From assembly GCF_001039355.2 (NCBI RefSeq), contig NW_019775014.1, positions 117,415 to 181,414 of the forward strand: a stretch of 64,000 nt of DNA, given 5' to 3'. Source of the stretch: Lingula anatina (Eukaryota > Brachiopoda > Lingulata > Lingulida > Lingulidae). The notes below the pieces were generated by a model. That model ran no database searches, was not told the origin of the DNA, and saw nothing but the letters and a program-made list of their open reading frames with translations. A program made the translations under genes and the position numbers. Positions within the stretch are counted from its first letter, which is position 1. Each line of letters begins with the position of its first letter. Positions 11,506-24,315 of this stretch are shown in pieces.

Positions 11506-12182
11506 TATCTTTGGAGGACAATGTGAAAAATAATTTTGATTCTTTAGTAACACATTTCAAACAGAGATATGGTGAAAATAATCTATCTATCAGAGCCAAA
11601 ATGGTTCATTTATTTTCTTTGAAGCAAAATTGTGAAAATGTACAAGACTACATTGCAAAAATGATAAATCTAGGGAAAGACACAAATCTTCCCGAAGAAC
11701 ATCTCAAAATGGCTATCATAAATGGTTTAGATAGTAGCATTAAAACAATAGTGGTGCAGCAAAATCCAAGATCAATTAATGACTTGATAAAATCTTCAGT
11801 CTTAGCAGAAAATGCTGTCAAGGAAAATAACTCAGCTACTGTAAGTGCACTTGAGCACAGCATTGAGAAAGTAGTAGAGAATAGTTTACATAAAATGATT
11901 GACATGTTTCAAAACTTGAAGTGTGAAAATGCAGAGGTTAGTGTTGCAAATGGCACAGACAAATCTAATTCGCAACAAGTTTACTTTCAGACGGGAGGAA
12001 GAACATATAACCCTCCGAACAGAAATTCTAGGCCATGGCAGAGCTGGCGCAGAAGAGAAGCAAGATGCAGTTATTGTGGTGAGTACCATCCTCCAAACAA
12101 ATGTAGAGCTAAAAACAAACAATGTTTTAATTGTAGGAAAATGGGTCATTTTGCGGTGGTTTGCCGATCTGTTAAACAATAG
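11506..12182 (+). CDS. Ty3 gag, C-terminal part (partial)
   Basis: The open frame starts at the contig join, so its 5' end is lost. It encodes the second half of the capsid domain, then a basic linker and two zinc knuckles: one irregular (C-x2-C-x3-H-x4-C) and one standard CCHC (C-x2-C-x4-H-x4-C). These bind genomic RNA during packaging. It ends at TAG 12180-12182, and the next codons continue in the same frame into pol. Confidence 0.85.
12180..12182 (+). promoter_or_regulatory. Candidate gag-pol UAG readthrough site
   Basis: gag and pol are in one frame, separated only by this TAG in the context CAA TAG GGG TAC GGG. No other stop interrupts the combined frame from 11506 to 16148, and pol lacks an early ATG. 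Gammaretroviruses use UAG readthrough; here it is inferred. Confidence 0.6.
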
Positions 12183-15100
12183 GGGTACGGGCACAATGTG
12201 AAATCTTCAATCTCTGATCAAAATGTGGACATGAGTGAAATTTTTTCTGAAGATCCCCAAAACAACAATTTAATTCAGGTTTTTATTGGCAAAAATTCAG
12301 TTTTATCCTTAGTTGATACAGGAGCAAGTATATCCTGTATATCCAAGAAGACATTTGAAAGAATAGATTCAGAATTCAAAAGTTCTATGCAAAGTTCAAA
12401 AATCAAAAGTATATCTGGTGTAGGAGGTCAAAAATATAACACCTTAGGTCAAACCCTTTTGAAACTGAAGATTGGGTGTCAAACATTTTCTCATATTTTT
12501 CATGTTTTTGAAAATTTACCTAGAGGAATCATTTTGGGTTTAGATTTTTTGAAAACAAATGGAGCCATCATTGACTTGAATGATAATTCTCTGTATTTTC
12601 AAGGAAACAGAAATAAACATACTTTGCAAAAACCTAATTATATTGGTTTAGTAAGAACATCTAGCAAGGTAGTTCTGGAACCTAGATCCGAAACTATTAT
12701 TCCAGTCAGGGTGGCAAGAATCAATAGAATCAAAAATAGCTGTTTGTTAGTAGAACCTACTAATACCAAATTTATGTTGGCAAAGTCAGTTTTACAACCA
12801 AAGAAGGGTTCAACAGTATGTAGAATTTACAATCCAACAGAGAGATCCATTGTTATTCCCAAAAATAAGGTTTTAGCCAAAGCGACTGCAGTAGAACGTG
12901 AGAAAATTTATAGTTTAGAGAACAAAGCAAGTATTGATATGAATATCTCAGGAGATGATACTAGTGTAGTTAAGGATAAACAATCTCAGAATGTTTATGC
13001 TAATGAAGTAGTGAAGAACATGGGAATTGACCTTTCATCATCTGATGTGACGGAGACTCAGAGAATTGTTTTGACAAAGTTCTTAGCACAAAATAGAGAT
13101 GTTTTTGCATTGTCTTTGGAAGAATTAGGAGAGGTTAAAATTTCAGGTCATGTTATCGAAACTGGAAATGCACTACCTCAAAGACAAGCTCATTATAGGC
13201 AGACACCAGCTAACAGAGCTGAGATAGAAAGACAAACGGATGAAATGTTGAAGTATGGAATCATAGAAGAATCTAGTAGTCCATGGGCAAGTCCAGTAGT
13301 CTTAGTAAAAAAGAAAGATGGTACATTAAGATTTGCTATAGACTATCGTAGACTTAACAGTGTTACTCAGCCTATTCATTTTCCATTACCAAGATTGTCT
13401 GATATTTTTGACACTGTAGGAGAAAGTGAAAGTAGGTATTTTTCTTCATTGGACTGTGCGAGTGGTTATTGGCAAATTCCGTTAGATCCAGAATCTCAAC
13501 CTAAGACAGCTTTTGTTACTCATCATGGGCATTTTCAATTTAAACGTTTAGCTTTCGGCCTTCGAAATGCCGGTGCGACATATCAGTCTGTTATGGCAAG
13601 AATTCTCAAAGATCTGAATTGGAAATGTGCGTTGACATACATAGACGATATACTAGTTTTTAGTAAGACTTTTGAGGAACACCTAGAACATCTTGAGTTG
13701 ATATTTCAGAGATTGAGAGAGGCAAACATGACTTTAAAACCAAACAAATGTAAATTTGTCACAGAAAGAATCAAATTTTTGGGACATGTTATTTCCAAAA
13801 ATGGCATAGAAGTTGATATGTCAAAGGTTGAGGCAGTGAAGAAAATTCAAAAACCAAAAAATCAAAAAGAAATGAAAAGTTTTCTTGGAATGGCCAATTA
13901 TTACAGAAGATTTGTTAGAAATTATGCTAAAATAGCATTTCCTCTATGTAGATTAACAAGAGATTCAGAAAAATTTGAGTGGACTGAGGAAACAAATAAA
14001 GCCTTTAATGAGTTAAAGGACCAGTTAGTGAAAGCTCCAATTTTAGCTTATCCAAATATGAATAAGCCTTTCAAGTTGACTACTGATGCATCTGATTTTG
14101 CGATTGGTTACATGTTGAGTCAGATTGGTGATGACAATAGAGAGCATGCAATTGCATATGGTGGAAGAGTTTTAAGAAGTTCAGAAAAGAATTACTGCAC
14201 GTCAGAAAAGGAATGTCTTGCACTTGTTGAGGGTGTAAAGGAATTTAGACAATTTTTGCAAACAAATCACTTTACTGTAGTGACAGACCACAAACCATTA
14301 GAATGGCTCAAATCAAAAAGGTCTACAAATCAGAAATTAGAGAGATGGTCGCTGCAATTGCAGGATTTAGATTTTGACATTGTTTACAAGAAAGGTCGGT
14401 TGAATCCAACAGATTGTTTGTCTAGACAGAAATATAATGATGAAAATGAGGTCAGTGAAGACCACAGTCAGGAAACAAAAGCTGAGGAAGATATATCTGT
14501 GTACTCAATAACTGTTGAAAGTGAAGATCTGGTTAAGGCACAAAAGAATTCAGTGGATTTAGATGTGATTTTCAAGGTTCTAGCTTCTACAGAATTTCCA
14601 TTGAATAAAAGTGAGCAATATCTGAAAGATAATTATTTCATAGATGAGTGTGGAATATTGTGTCATCATTACCAAAGTAAACAAAAGAAAAGAGTAGGTG
14701 ATTGTAGAGTTGTTGAACAAATAGTAATTCCTAAGGGAATGAGAAGTGAATTGTTGAAATTTTATCATGATTCTAAAGTAGGTGGTTGTCATCAAGGGTT
14801 TCAAAGAACTTTAGAAAAGATTCGACTGAAGTATTTTTGGCCCACTGTTTACAAGGATGTCAAACATTACGTAAAATCCTGTGAAGTTTGTCAAAGGTCA
14901 AAAAGAAAATATCACCATCATCCAGCTCCATTGCAACCATTACCTATCAATGATGTTTTCCATACATGGCATATGGACATTTTAGGGCCACTACCAGAGA
15001 CAAATGAGAGATATAAATATATTTTGTTAGTGGTAGAGTCATTTTCTCGTTGGCCAGAGGCATTTCCATTGAAAACTCAAGAGGCTTCTGAAATTGCAGA

Positions 15101-16148
15101 AATATTGTATTCTCAAGTCTTTACTCGATATGGGGCACCAAAGGTTTTAGTTTCAGATAGAGGTGCAAACTTTAGGTCAAAGTTGGTTAAAGCTTTGTGT
15201 GACATCTATCAGATAGAAAGAGTGTGTACGTCTGCATATCATCCACAAAGTAACAGTGTGTGTGAGAGAATGAACAGTTTCATTAGCCAAGCTTTGAGAT
15301 CAATCTGTGCGAAAAATCAAAAAGATTGGGCATCTTTACTTCCTTCAGTGATGATGGCATACAGATCAACACCATCAACTGCCACTGGTTATTCACCTTT
15401 TCATATATTGTTTGGAATGGAAATGGAGACTCCTTTTGATAGGATAGTTAAGCCAGAGAAAGATATAACATCATCTTTACAGACCTTTATAAAGGAGAAA
15501 CTTTCTGAATTAGAAACAGGGAGGCAAGCAGCCATGTTATTGAAAAAAGAGTCTCAACACAAAGATTGCAAAAATTATAATAAAAATGCAGAATTCCCAG
15601 TTTTCAAAGAAACAGACATGGTTTGGTTAAAAAATCACCAAGTAAAGAAAGGTATGAGTCCCAAACTTACAGAAAAATATAGTGGACCATATTACATAGC
15701 CAAATGTGTAGGAAGGGCTACATATTTACTACGAGAATGTGAGAGTAACAAACAACTAAGGTCTCCTGTGCATGCCAACAGGTTAAAACCTTACGTAGAT
15801 CCTGTTATTAGGGAATCTTTAAAAGAAAAGAGTGTGGGAAATGATAAAAATGAACAAAACGTCTCTGAGGAATTAATTCAGGACAATGAGGATAGTTCAG
15901 TTGAAAATAGAAGTCAAATAGATGTTGATAAACAACCCCAAGAAAGTAAAGAACGCTATGATGAAGCAGAAAAAATCATCAAATGTGTTAATTACAGGGG
16001 TACAAAGTGGTATAGAATTAAATGGAAATACCTTAAAAAATCTGATTGGGTTACTGCAGATAGGGTACCTTCCATTTTAATCAGAGAGTTTCATGCAAAT
16101 AAAACAATGAAAGGGAGAAAGAAAAAGAAGTCAGTAGTAGCTACTTAA
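12183..16148 (+). CDS. pol: Ty3/gypsy pol polyprotein with chromodomain
   Basis: About 1,320 codons without a break directly follow the gag TAG in the same frame. Counting from the GTG at 12198, visible parts are an aspartic protease (DTGA, D40), reverse transcriptase (YIDD, D483/D484), RNase H (first Asp D630), an integrase zinc site (H857, H865, C895, C898) and an integrase core with D927, D987, E1023 (D-D-35-E). A GPY/F-type module lies near 1161. The last 50 residues resemble a chromodomain (about 1253-1299), with the conserved aromatic and Trp positions. In Ty3 elements this domain directs integration to marked chromatin. There is no ATG near the start, which suggests synthesis as gag-pol. 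It appears intact and could be functional. Confidence 0.93.
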   Translation, partial: GYGHNVKSSISDQNVDMSEIFSEDPQNNNLIQVFIGKNSVLSLVDTGASISCISKKTFERIDSEFKSSMQSSKIKSISGVGGQKYNTLGQTLLKLKIGCQTFSHIFHVFENLPRGIILGLDFLKTNGAIIDLNDNSLYFQGNRNKHTLQKPNYIGLVRTSSKVVLEPRSETIIPVRVARINRIKNSCLLVEPTNTKFMLAKSVLQPKKGSTVCRIYNPTERSIVIPKNKVLAKATAVEREKIYSLENKASIDMNISGDDTSVVKDKQSQNVYANEVVKNMGIDLSSSDVTETQRIVLTKFLAQNRDVFALSLEELGEVKISGHVIETGNALPQRQAHYRQTPANRAEIERQTDEMLKYGIIEESSSPWASPVVLVKKKDGTLRFAIDYRRLNSVTQPIHFPLPRLSDIFDTVGESESRYFSSLDCASGYWQIPLDPESQPKTAFVTHHGHFQFKRLAFGLRNAGATYQSVMARILKDLNWKCALTYIDDILVFSKTFEEHLEHLELIFQRLREANMTLKPNKCKFVTERIKFLGHVISKNGIEVDMSKVEAVKKIQKPKNQKEMKSFLGMANYYRRFVRNYAKIAFPLCRLTRDSEKFEWTEETNKAFNELKDQLVKAPILAYPNMNKPFKLTTDASDFAIGYMLSQIGDDNREHAIAYGGRVLRSSEKNYCTSEKECLALVEGVKEFRQFLQTNHFTVVTDHKPLEWLKSKRSTNQKLERWSLQLQDLDFDIVYKKGRLNPTDCLSRQKYNDENEVSEDHSQETKAEEDISVYSITVESEDLVKAQKNSVDLDVIFKVLASTEFPLNKSEQYLKDNYFIDECGILCHHYQSKQKKRVGDCRVVEQIVIPKGMRSELLKFYHDSKVGGCHQGFQRTLEKIRLKYFWPTVYKDVKHYVKSCEVCQRSKRKYHHHPAPLQPLPINDVFHTWHMDILGPLPETNERYKYILLVVESFSRWPEAFPLKTQEASEIAEILYSQVFTRYGAPKVLVSDRGANFRSKLVKALCDIYQIERVCTSAYHPQSNSVCERMNSFISQALRSICAKNQKDWASLLPSVMMAYRSTPSTATGYSPFHILFGMEMETPFDRIVKPEKDITSSLQTFIKEKLSELETGRQAAMLLKKESQHKDCKNYNKNAEFPVFKETDMVWLKNHQVKKGMSPKLTEKYSGPYYIAKCVGRATYLLRECESNKQLRSPVHANRLKPYVDPVIRESLKEKSVGNDKNEQNVSEELIQDNEDSSVENRSQIDVDKQPQESKERYDEAEKIIKCVNYRGTKWYRIKWKYLKKSDWVTADRVPSILIREFHANKTMKGRKKKKSVVAT

Positions 16149-17987
16149 TTAAAACATCTATTATTATTGTTAGGAGGATATCTATTTTTTCTGGATTGAA
16201 ATAACGTTAACCTTATTTTTAGCTGGTCTAGATAAGGAGTAGATCTGGATTAAATATTTGTTTTCTTGATATTATAAAGATGTGGAGATACAATTGAAAC
16301 TCAAGTGGATAAAGTGGATCGTGGGATTCACTATGTCACATTAATTTAGAGAATTTTTAGCCAATGATTCACAAATAAGTTTAAGGCTTGGTACATTGGC
16401 AGAGGCAAGGGAAAAGAAACACATTATTTTTAAGTCTTTGAGTGAATTTTTATTAACAGGAGATATTGAATTACCAGAGGTAATAACTTTAATGAAACTT
16501 TAACCTACATAGCTTTAATTATGGAAAGAATGACAATTTTGTTTTCATAAGCAGTAGGTTACGAAGTGAAAGTTTTATCAACAACTGTACTTGCAATTCA
16601 AAAGGTCAAAGCAAATCCATGTTTTGTTTTTACTAATGCCAACATCAACTTGGTTTGAATGGAATAGTCGAACATGAAAACTTATTAAATATAGCATCAT
16701 GCATTGTTATTATTTTACTTATTGCCATCTTGATTGGGGTATGTAAAAGGAAGAAAAGTTCAAAGAATTGTCTTGCTATTGAATTGACTATAGAAGAGCT
16801 GTTCATTATTTTGCCCATCAAAACGTTTTGGCCAAACAATTACAATGTCACATATGAAACCATATTGACAAGTGTTTATCTCACCATGGGAGTTTTTCCA
16901 ACAATTAATTTTTGAATGGGGAGATATAAAAATTATCAATCAAGTCAGCAAAAAAAGCTCTTATCTTGCCATTTAGTTTCAAATAAACTGCTGGAAATAC
17001 TTTAAAATAATGAAAATACTCCAAGAAAATTTTGATGCCAGAATCATTTTTCTGCATGATCAATTTCTGGTTTATCATTGAATAAATATTTTTTTTAAGA
17101 GAGGAGAGAAATTAGCATTGTGCCAATATTAGATTGTTTTAATGTAAATAAACAAAAGGAGGATGGTTTACTCAAATACTTGCTTCATCTGCACTTGTTT
17201 TGTTATGCCTAGCTTTTGTTTGTAATAAATATATATTACATTTAGTCAAATTTAATTGTGCCATATTGTTTTGTTTAATGTCATGTTAAGGAATTAAGTA
17301 GATTTAGTATTTTTTTAACTTTCTATATAATTGTTTTATTTCACTATTAAACAATGTTTATAACAAGTAATGAATTATAAATTTATTATTCAGTTTAAAT
17401 AGAACTTAATGAGCTTATCAATGTTATAACTAACATTTTTCTTTATTTACCCACATATTTTTGCATGTATTTTCAATTGTATATATATATAATTTTCATT
17501 TTTTTTTTTTGGTTTGTTTGTAACAGGAATCATAAAAATGTTATTGAAATGGGAAGTGAGTATTATTAGTTGAAGAGTAAATATCCTTGATCAGTAACGG
17601 ATAATATATATTAAATGGTACAATTTAACAGAATGAACTGAAGATACTTAAGTGTTACTAATAAATTGAGTAGTTTAAATGATAGTTTTATTGTATGATA
17701 CTGATATGGATATATAAGTAAGCAAATGATTAACATTTTTTATTAAGTGAAAATGTTATGTTGCTTCATACTACATGAACATTAAATGATTATTTGTGCT
17801 GAAATATTGACTGAATGACAACTTATTAATATAAACAATATATATATGTATGCTTAAACATATTTTAATGGATTATAAATTTTATCTTAAAATAAGATAA
17901 TGATTACAAGATGGAAGTAATCATAATTGATTAAATAGTGTTAATTTTTTTAGAGATATGTATTAAAGGACTGAAGGAGTATTAATT
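16149..17987 (+). other. Ty3 3' internal region
   Basis: About 1.8 kb of very AT-rich sequence lies between pol and the right LTR. It holds a short open piece near 16340-16500 and the membrane-protein-like frame at 16490-16915. Nothing else is recognised. A purine-rich tract near 17966-17980 may be the polypurine tract. Confidence 0.5.
16490..16915 (+). pseudogene. Possible third ORF with a membrane segment
   Basis: One frame is open apart from a TAA at 16634-16636. Before the stop is a Cys-containing segment. After it comes a hydrophobic stretch of about 20 residues (Ile/Leu/Val/Ala-rich) and then a basic CKRKK anchor. This looks like the membrane-proximal part and tail of a type I membrane protein. 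Its place between pol and the 3' LTR is where env-like genes sit, but no cleavage or fusion motif is seen and the frame is short. It may also be chance in AT-rich DNA. Confidence 0.35.
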
Positions 17988-18603
17988 AGAAGTACATAGC
18001 CAATTAATACAACTAAGATATATTATGTTAAATTTTAGTTTATTTGCTGGAGGGAATGAGTATTATGTAATGTTACTTTATAATTTTTTTTATTAATTCA
18101 AATTTTTTTGTGTGTGCATATTAACAGTAATGAGAAGTTTCATATAAACAGAATATGATATGATTAAATAATGTTTAGGTATCTTTAATTAAGCATGATT
18201 TTAAATAAAATGATTTAACTGTTATGATATAGAATTTTATTGGAAATAGATTATTTAATTTTAATTGTGAAAGTTTTGAGGCGCAAAACTTATTTGAGCA
18301 GGAGATTAATTATGATAAGGTTATTTAGGTGTAAAGCTGAGGGACTGTGGAAGTATTCTATTCACACATACTTGAATGAAGTCAAAAATTGAAGATGTGC
18401 TGGCATGCATTAGGTGTGTGTGAAAGTTATCTTCCAGAGTTTCTCAGTGGAAAGTCAAAGAAATAAACATGAAACAATGTTATTTTGACTAGTAATCTGT
18501 AATAAAAATCTAAGTGAAATTCAATAAAGCAACTATTCTGATTTTGGAACTGGACGGTATTTTGAGTTGTCTCTTATAACTACTCCGACATCGCGCATTG
18601 ATA
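17988..18603 (+). repeat. Right LTR of the Ty3 element
   Basis: About 616 bp, the sum of the two displaced left pieces (322 and 292 bp) in the order 5' half then 3' half. The exact 5' end is uncertain, since the left copy starts at a junction. Sequence after 18603 belongs to the dispersed composite repeat. Confidence 0.75.
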
Positions 18604-18809
18604 CTTATAATAATCATAGCTCACACCTACTGTGAAATAAATTCCCCAAACCCTATTAAATCATTGAAATATACCCAACAAGTCCTAAAGACATATATAT
18701 TCTATGTGAAAATTATCTTAATAAATATTGGTTTATTTTCCAGAAAATGCTTCAAAATTAACCTCAATTGATATCTGACCATCAATTACTAATATAAAAT
18801 TCAATATTA
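18604..18809. repeat. Composite dispersed repeat, fragment
   Basis: It is AT-rich and shares blocks such as TCACACCTACT, ATTAAATCATTGAAAT and the motif AACCCTTCAGCTACAC (just downstream) with copies at 22.5, 30.8, 39.3, 40.4 and 48.5 kb. Confidence 0.6.
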
Positions 18810-18843
18810 AATAGCATTTTGCAGCATAACCCTTCAGCTACAC

Positions 18844-18905
<62 letters not shown>

Positions 18906-18938
18906 GTGCAATTTTGCAGCATAACCCTTCAGCTACAC

Positions 18939-19014
<76 letters not shown>

Positions 19015-19049
19015 GTGTAGCTGAAGGGTTATGCTGCAAAATGCTATTA
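18810..19049. repeat. Fold-back structure around TA microsatellites
   Basis: Left arm 18810-18850 (containing TTTGCAGCATAACCCTTC) and right arm near 19007-19049 are near-perfect inverted copies. A third copy of the arm in left orientation sits between two (TA)n tracts at about 18903-18945. ORFs called here are only translated TA repeat. Confidence 0.75.
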
Positions 19050-19119
19050 TGTCTCTTGTTTTTTATTTATTAATTTTAATTATATATATATAATTAATAA
19101 ATAAAAAAACAAGAGACAT
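19049..19119. repeat. Near-perfect 71 bp palindrome
   Basis: ATGTCTCTTG at the left pairs with CAAGAGACAT at the right, with AT-rich arms and a TA centre. It abuts the preceding fold-back. Confidence 0.75.
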
Positions 19120-19203
19120 GTATCAACCCCGACTCTGAGTTTCATGGCCATACCCAGAAGGTATGCCCGATCATCAAGAGGCGTTTATTTGAAAATGGTG
19201 TTT

Positions 19204-19205
19204 CA

Positions 19206-19262
<57 letters not shown>

Positions 19263-20097
19263 CGTCACCTTGTGCCGACACATGGTAATTATTTCAGTTC
19301 TTTTATTTAGAGTATCTGGCGTTATCATTATTAACAGTTTTTCATCTAGGCAAAGGTTGCATAGGTGCTGATTTCTTCTTTGTGGCGCTGATTTTTTTAT
19401 GTCGTCCCATCTAAAGTCATTCTGAGTGTTACTTTCTTTTCATTTCCAAATGTATACTGACAGTCAGTGAAAACGCATCAGAAAACTTTCTTGTACTTCT
19501 TTACCGAGAAACGATTCCAACCATATAAATGTGTACAAATGTACTTGTTTGGCCATAAGAGAGTGGGCTGACCACTTGGATGTTTAAAATTTCCGCTTCA
19601 TTGATTTTGTAACCAGCTGTTACAAAATTATGTGTTTTTCCTGTCTCGTGATTGGTGTGAATTCATCAGGTTTAATATAGGGTGATCAATTAAGCCTATT
19701 CAAGGTAGTCACCAAATACAGTATGACACATGACAAAAAAGTTAAGTGATGCCACATCTGACACTGGAAGAGCGACTGTGGGCCCTGGGGATGCTGGAGG
19801 CTGGGCGGAACCAAAGAGATTTGATCACGTGACCTTGCATTTTAATGATCTTTTCTGACCTTTATTTCACCTTGTGTGACTGAATAATGTGTCATATTTC
19901 ACACAAAAACTGTTTTCTTAATGTGCCAAAGGAACTTAAAATATTAATGATAAATAAATGATGCGTTTTCACTGACTGTCAGTATATTTAGATAGCTCAG
20001 TTTCTACAGCAGGTTTTTTTCGCCCCTAAATGACTAAGTGTGATTATTATAAAAAACTGTTAATAATAATAATGAAAAACTGTTAATAATGATAACA

Positions 20098-20144
<47 letters not shown>

Positions 20145-20145
20145 N
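19204..20145. repeat. Large imperfect inverted repeat bounded by (TA)n
   Basis: Two blocks recur in inverse order: around 19316-19345 (AACAGTTTTTCAT) against 20069-20098, and 19450-19483 (ACTGACAGTCAGTGAAAACG) against 19956-19988. About 470 bp lie in the loop. (TA)n tracts stand at both outer ends (19207-19260, 20100-20144), and the right one contains the n at 20145. No ORF. A fold-back element is likely. Confidence 0.55.
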
Positions 20146-22392
<2,247 letters not shown>

Positions 22393-22451
22393 TCCCCACG
22401 GGCCGCCACCATGGGTGGAGCACTTTTTCATGGTGTATTGACTTCATTCTC

Positions 22452-22452
<1 letters not shown>

Positions 22453-22501
<49 letters not shown>
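22453..22501. repeat. (TA)n microsatellite
   Basis: Pure TA tract on the other side of the Penelope-like element, followed by the composite repeat. Confidence 0.9.
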
Positions 22502-22503
<2 letters not shown>

Positions 22504-23530
22504 TTGTAATATCTATGCCTAATAGACTGCCTTCTATGAATAATTTCTTTTCCCTTTTTATATTTGTGGTTTGAACTTAACCCCCTTCAGTACTTGTATT
22601 AGTCACAAATCTCACCCACTATCAAATCAACTTCCAAAACCGTATTAAATCATTAAAATGCAGAAGAAAATCTACTAAACATACCCTAAAAGCACATTCT
22701 AGGTTTAAGTTATATCAATATATGCATTTTGGTAATTAATTTACCTGAAATGCCTCAAATTTGATCTCATTTGATTTTTGATCTCATTTTACTAAAGTAT
22801 GATTCAAGTTAAAAAACTTCCATTACATATCTGTGTACAGTAACCCTTAAGCTACACAATGGTGTAGAAATCATTGTTGCATTTTCACTTAATTCCAAAT
22901 TATGATTGATCTTCTTCCCCTGCTTATAATTTTTAAAGATAATTTTAGATGTTCCAATTTAAGGCACAGTGTGTGACATAACATTAAAATAAACCTCCAT
23001 GGAACATTGATTTGTTCTAGGAAAACCTAGAGAAAAATTAGACATCACAGATGAACAAAAATATATGTTGGCATTGCTTGTTACAGGGTTGTACATGGGC
23101 CCCTTGTTCCAACCAGACTACTATCTTTCATCACTGTCACAATATGATGAAATTTGTGGACATCGTCACAATCATGTTGAGACTGACCCTAAGACCAAAT
23201 ACTGCAGCCCCAGTACTTTTGCAGCTTCACTTAAGCAAGATCTATTGTAACAAAATTTAACAAATTTTATACAAAAATATTTTCAAGTAATCATTCTAGT
23301 TTGACAATGTTTTTAATAAAACAGTGAATTATTTTGCCTTCACTATACAATTTTTAAACATTCTTAGCAACTCCACAGTGAGTTCAGTTGGCATAGGTGT
23401 CAGCAATTGTTCTTGGGCACTACTTCAAGTAAAAGGCACAGAGTACAATCATTCATAGATATATATGAGGAGGTCTTGAAGGTGTGTTTCACCTCACGTG
23501 TATAGCTGCCATGCAGGAGTATAATTTTTT
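22502..23530. repeat. Composite dispersed repeat, best-preserved copy
   Basis: It contains in order the blocks TTTGAACTTAACCCCCTTCAG, ATTAAATCATTAAAATGCAG, GTAACCCTTAAGCTACACAATGG, CACAGTGTGTGACATAACAT and the conserved core near 23138-23220. Other copies lie at 39346-41095 and 47531-48180. It includes a 76-codon open stretch annotated separately. Confidence 0.65.
23021..23250 (+). pseudogene. Exon-like ORF inside the composite repeat
   Basis: After TTGTTCTAG, an acceptor-like sequence, a frame stays open for 76 codons to TAA. It has a hydrophobic start and a Cys/His-containing part with the motif YDEICGHRHNHVETDPKTK. Copies at about 39.9 and 47.7 kb keep the second half of the frame with one conservative change but have stops in the first half. 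No family recognised. It may be an exon captured by the repeat. Confidence 0.35.
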
Positions 23531-24300
23531 TTTTATACTAAATAAAGATTGTAGTTGAGATTTCCCCATTTTGCAATGGACCTGAACTCTCTGTTGTTCC
23601 TGTATTTGGATCAGCTATAAATCTTACCTACTATAAACTGTCAAATGTACAGACAGAAAGCAGAAAGACATGATGCACAAAATAGGCAACTGGCAATTCT
23701 GATGCAATAATACATTATGCAAAGTAAAGTAAGCACCAAATTTTAATTATGCAAAACACTTAATATTGATGTCAGTATTGTAACTAACATATATATAAGG
23801 CTTCAGACCCATGAAAGTTCAAGTTCACACTTCGTAAATGCCAGAAATAGAAAAATGTTCATACATTCAAGAAAAAAAATTATATATATAAAATAAAACA
23901 AATAACCCAATCTAGCTGTTTTTCCAATTTGAGCTATATGTCAATCCTAAGAATCATTCTTTTAAGTTACAAAATAATAAGTAACACAATTGTCTTCAAG
24001 CCCATGGAAGTTTAATGTCACACCTTGAAAATACCAAAATGTAATAAACAAGAGATAACTGTACTGAAACAAGTTTTTATTTCCATTTTCAACACTTTTT
24101 TACTTAATGCAAAATAGCCAATTTACTATCCTTTTTAAGTGATCAACTAAAAAATCACTGAGATGTTTCATCTTGTGCAAAGCATTTTAGAGCAAACCAT
24201 GCAGCTAATAATTCAAGATGATTAATGTGAAAAGTTCTTTCAACTGCTGACCAGTTCCCTCCTGATGTAATACCCCTGCATTCCCCCCCCCCCCCCCCAT
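23531..24300. other. No gene recognised
   Basis: AT-rich. Parts such as CTGTCAAATGTACAGA reappear near 58.3 kb, so it belongs to dispersed repeats. It ends in a C-run at 24284-24298. Confidence 0.4.
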
Positions 24301-24315
24301 CCTTTTTACAAATAT

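Larger units (their letters stand above)
10232..18603 (+). mobile_element. Ty3/gypsy retrotransposon with chromodomain, possibly two merged copies
   Basis: Order from left: an LTR 3' half (10232-10523), gag 5' part, an LTR 5' half (11181-11502), the n at 11505, gag 3' part, pol, a possible third ORF, and a full LTR (17988-18603). The left LTR pieces differ from the right LTR by only a few bases, so the insertion is young. No target-site duplication is found because the left flank stops inside the LTR. The domain order protease, RT, RNase H, integrase, chromodomain places it in the Ty3/gypsy (Metaviridae) family. The permuted LTR halves are discussed as a finding. Confidence 0.85.

Noticed and set aside
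18819-19371. ORFs made of Tyr-Ile repeats (also at 20953-21389)
   Set aside because: They are translations of TA microsatellites.
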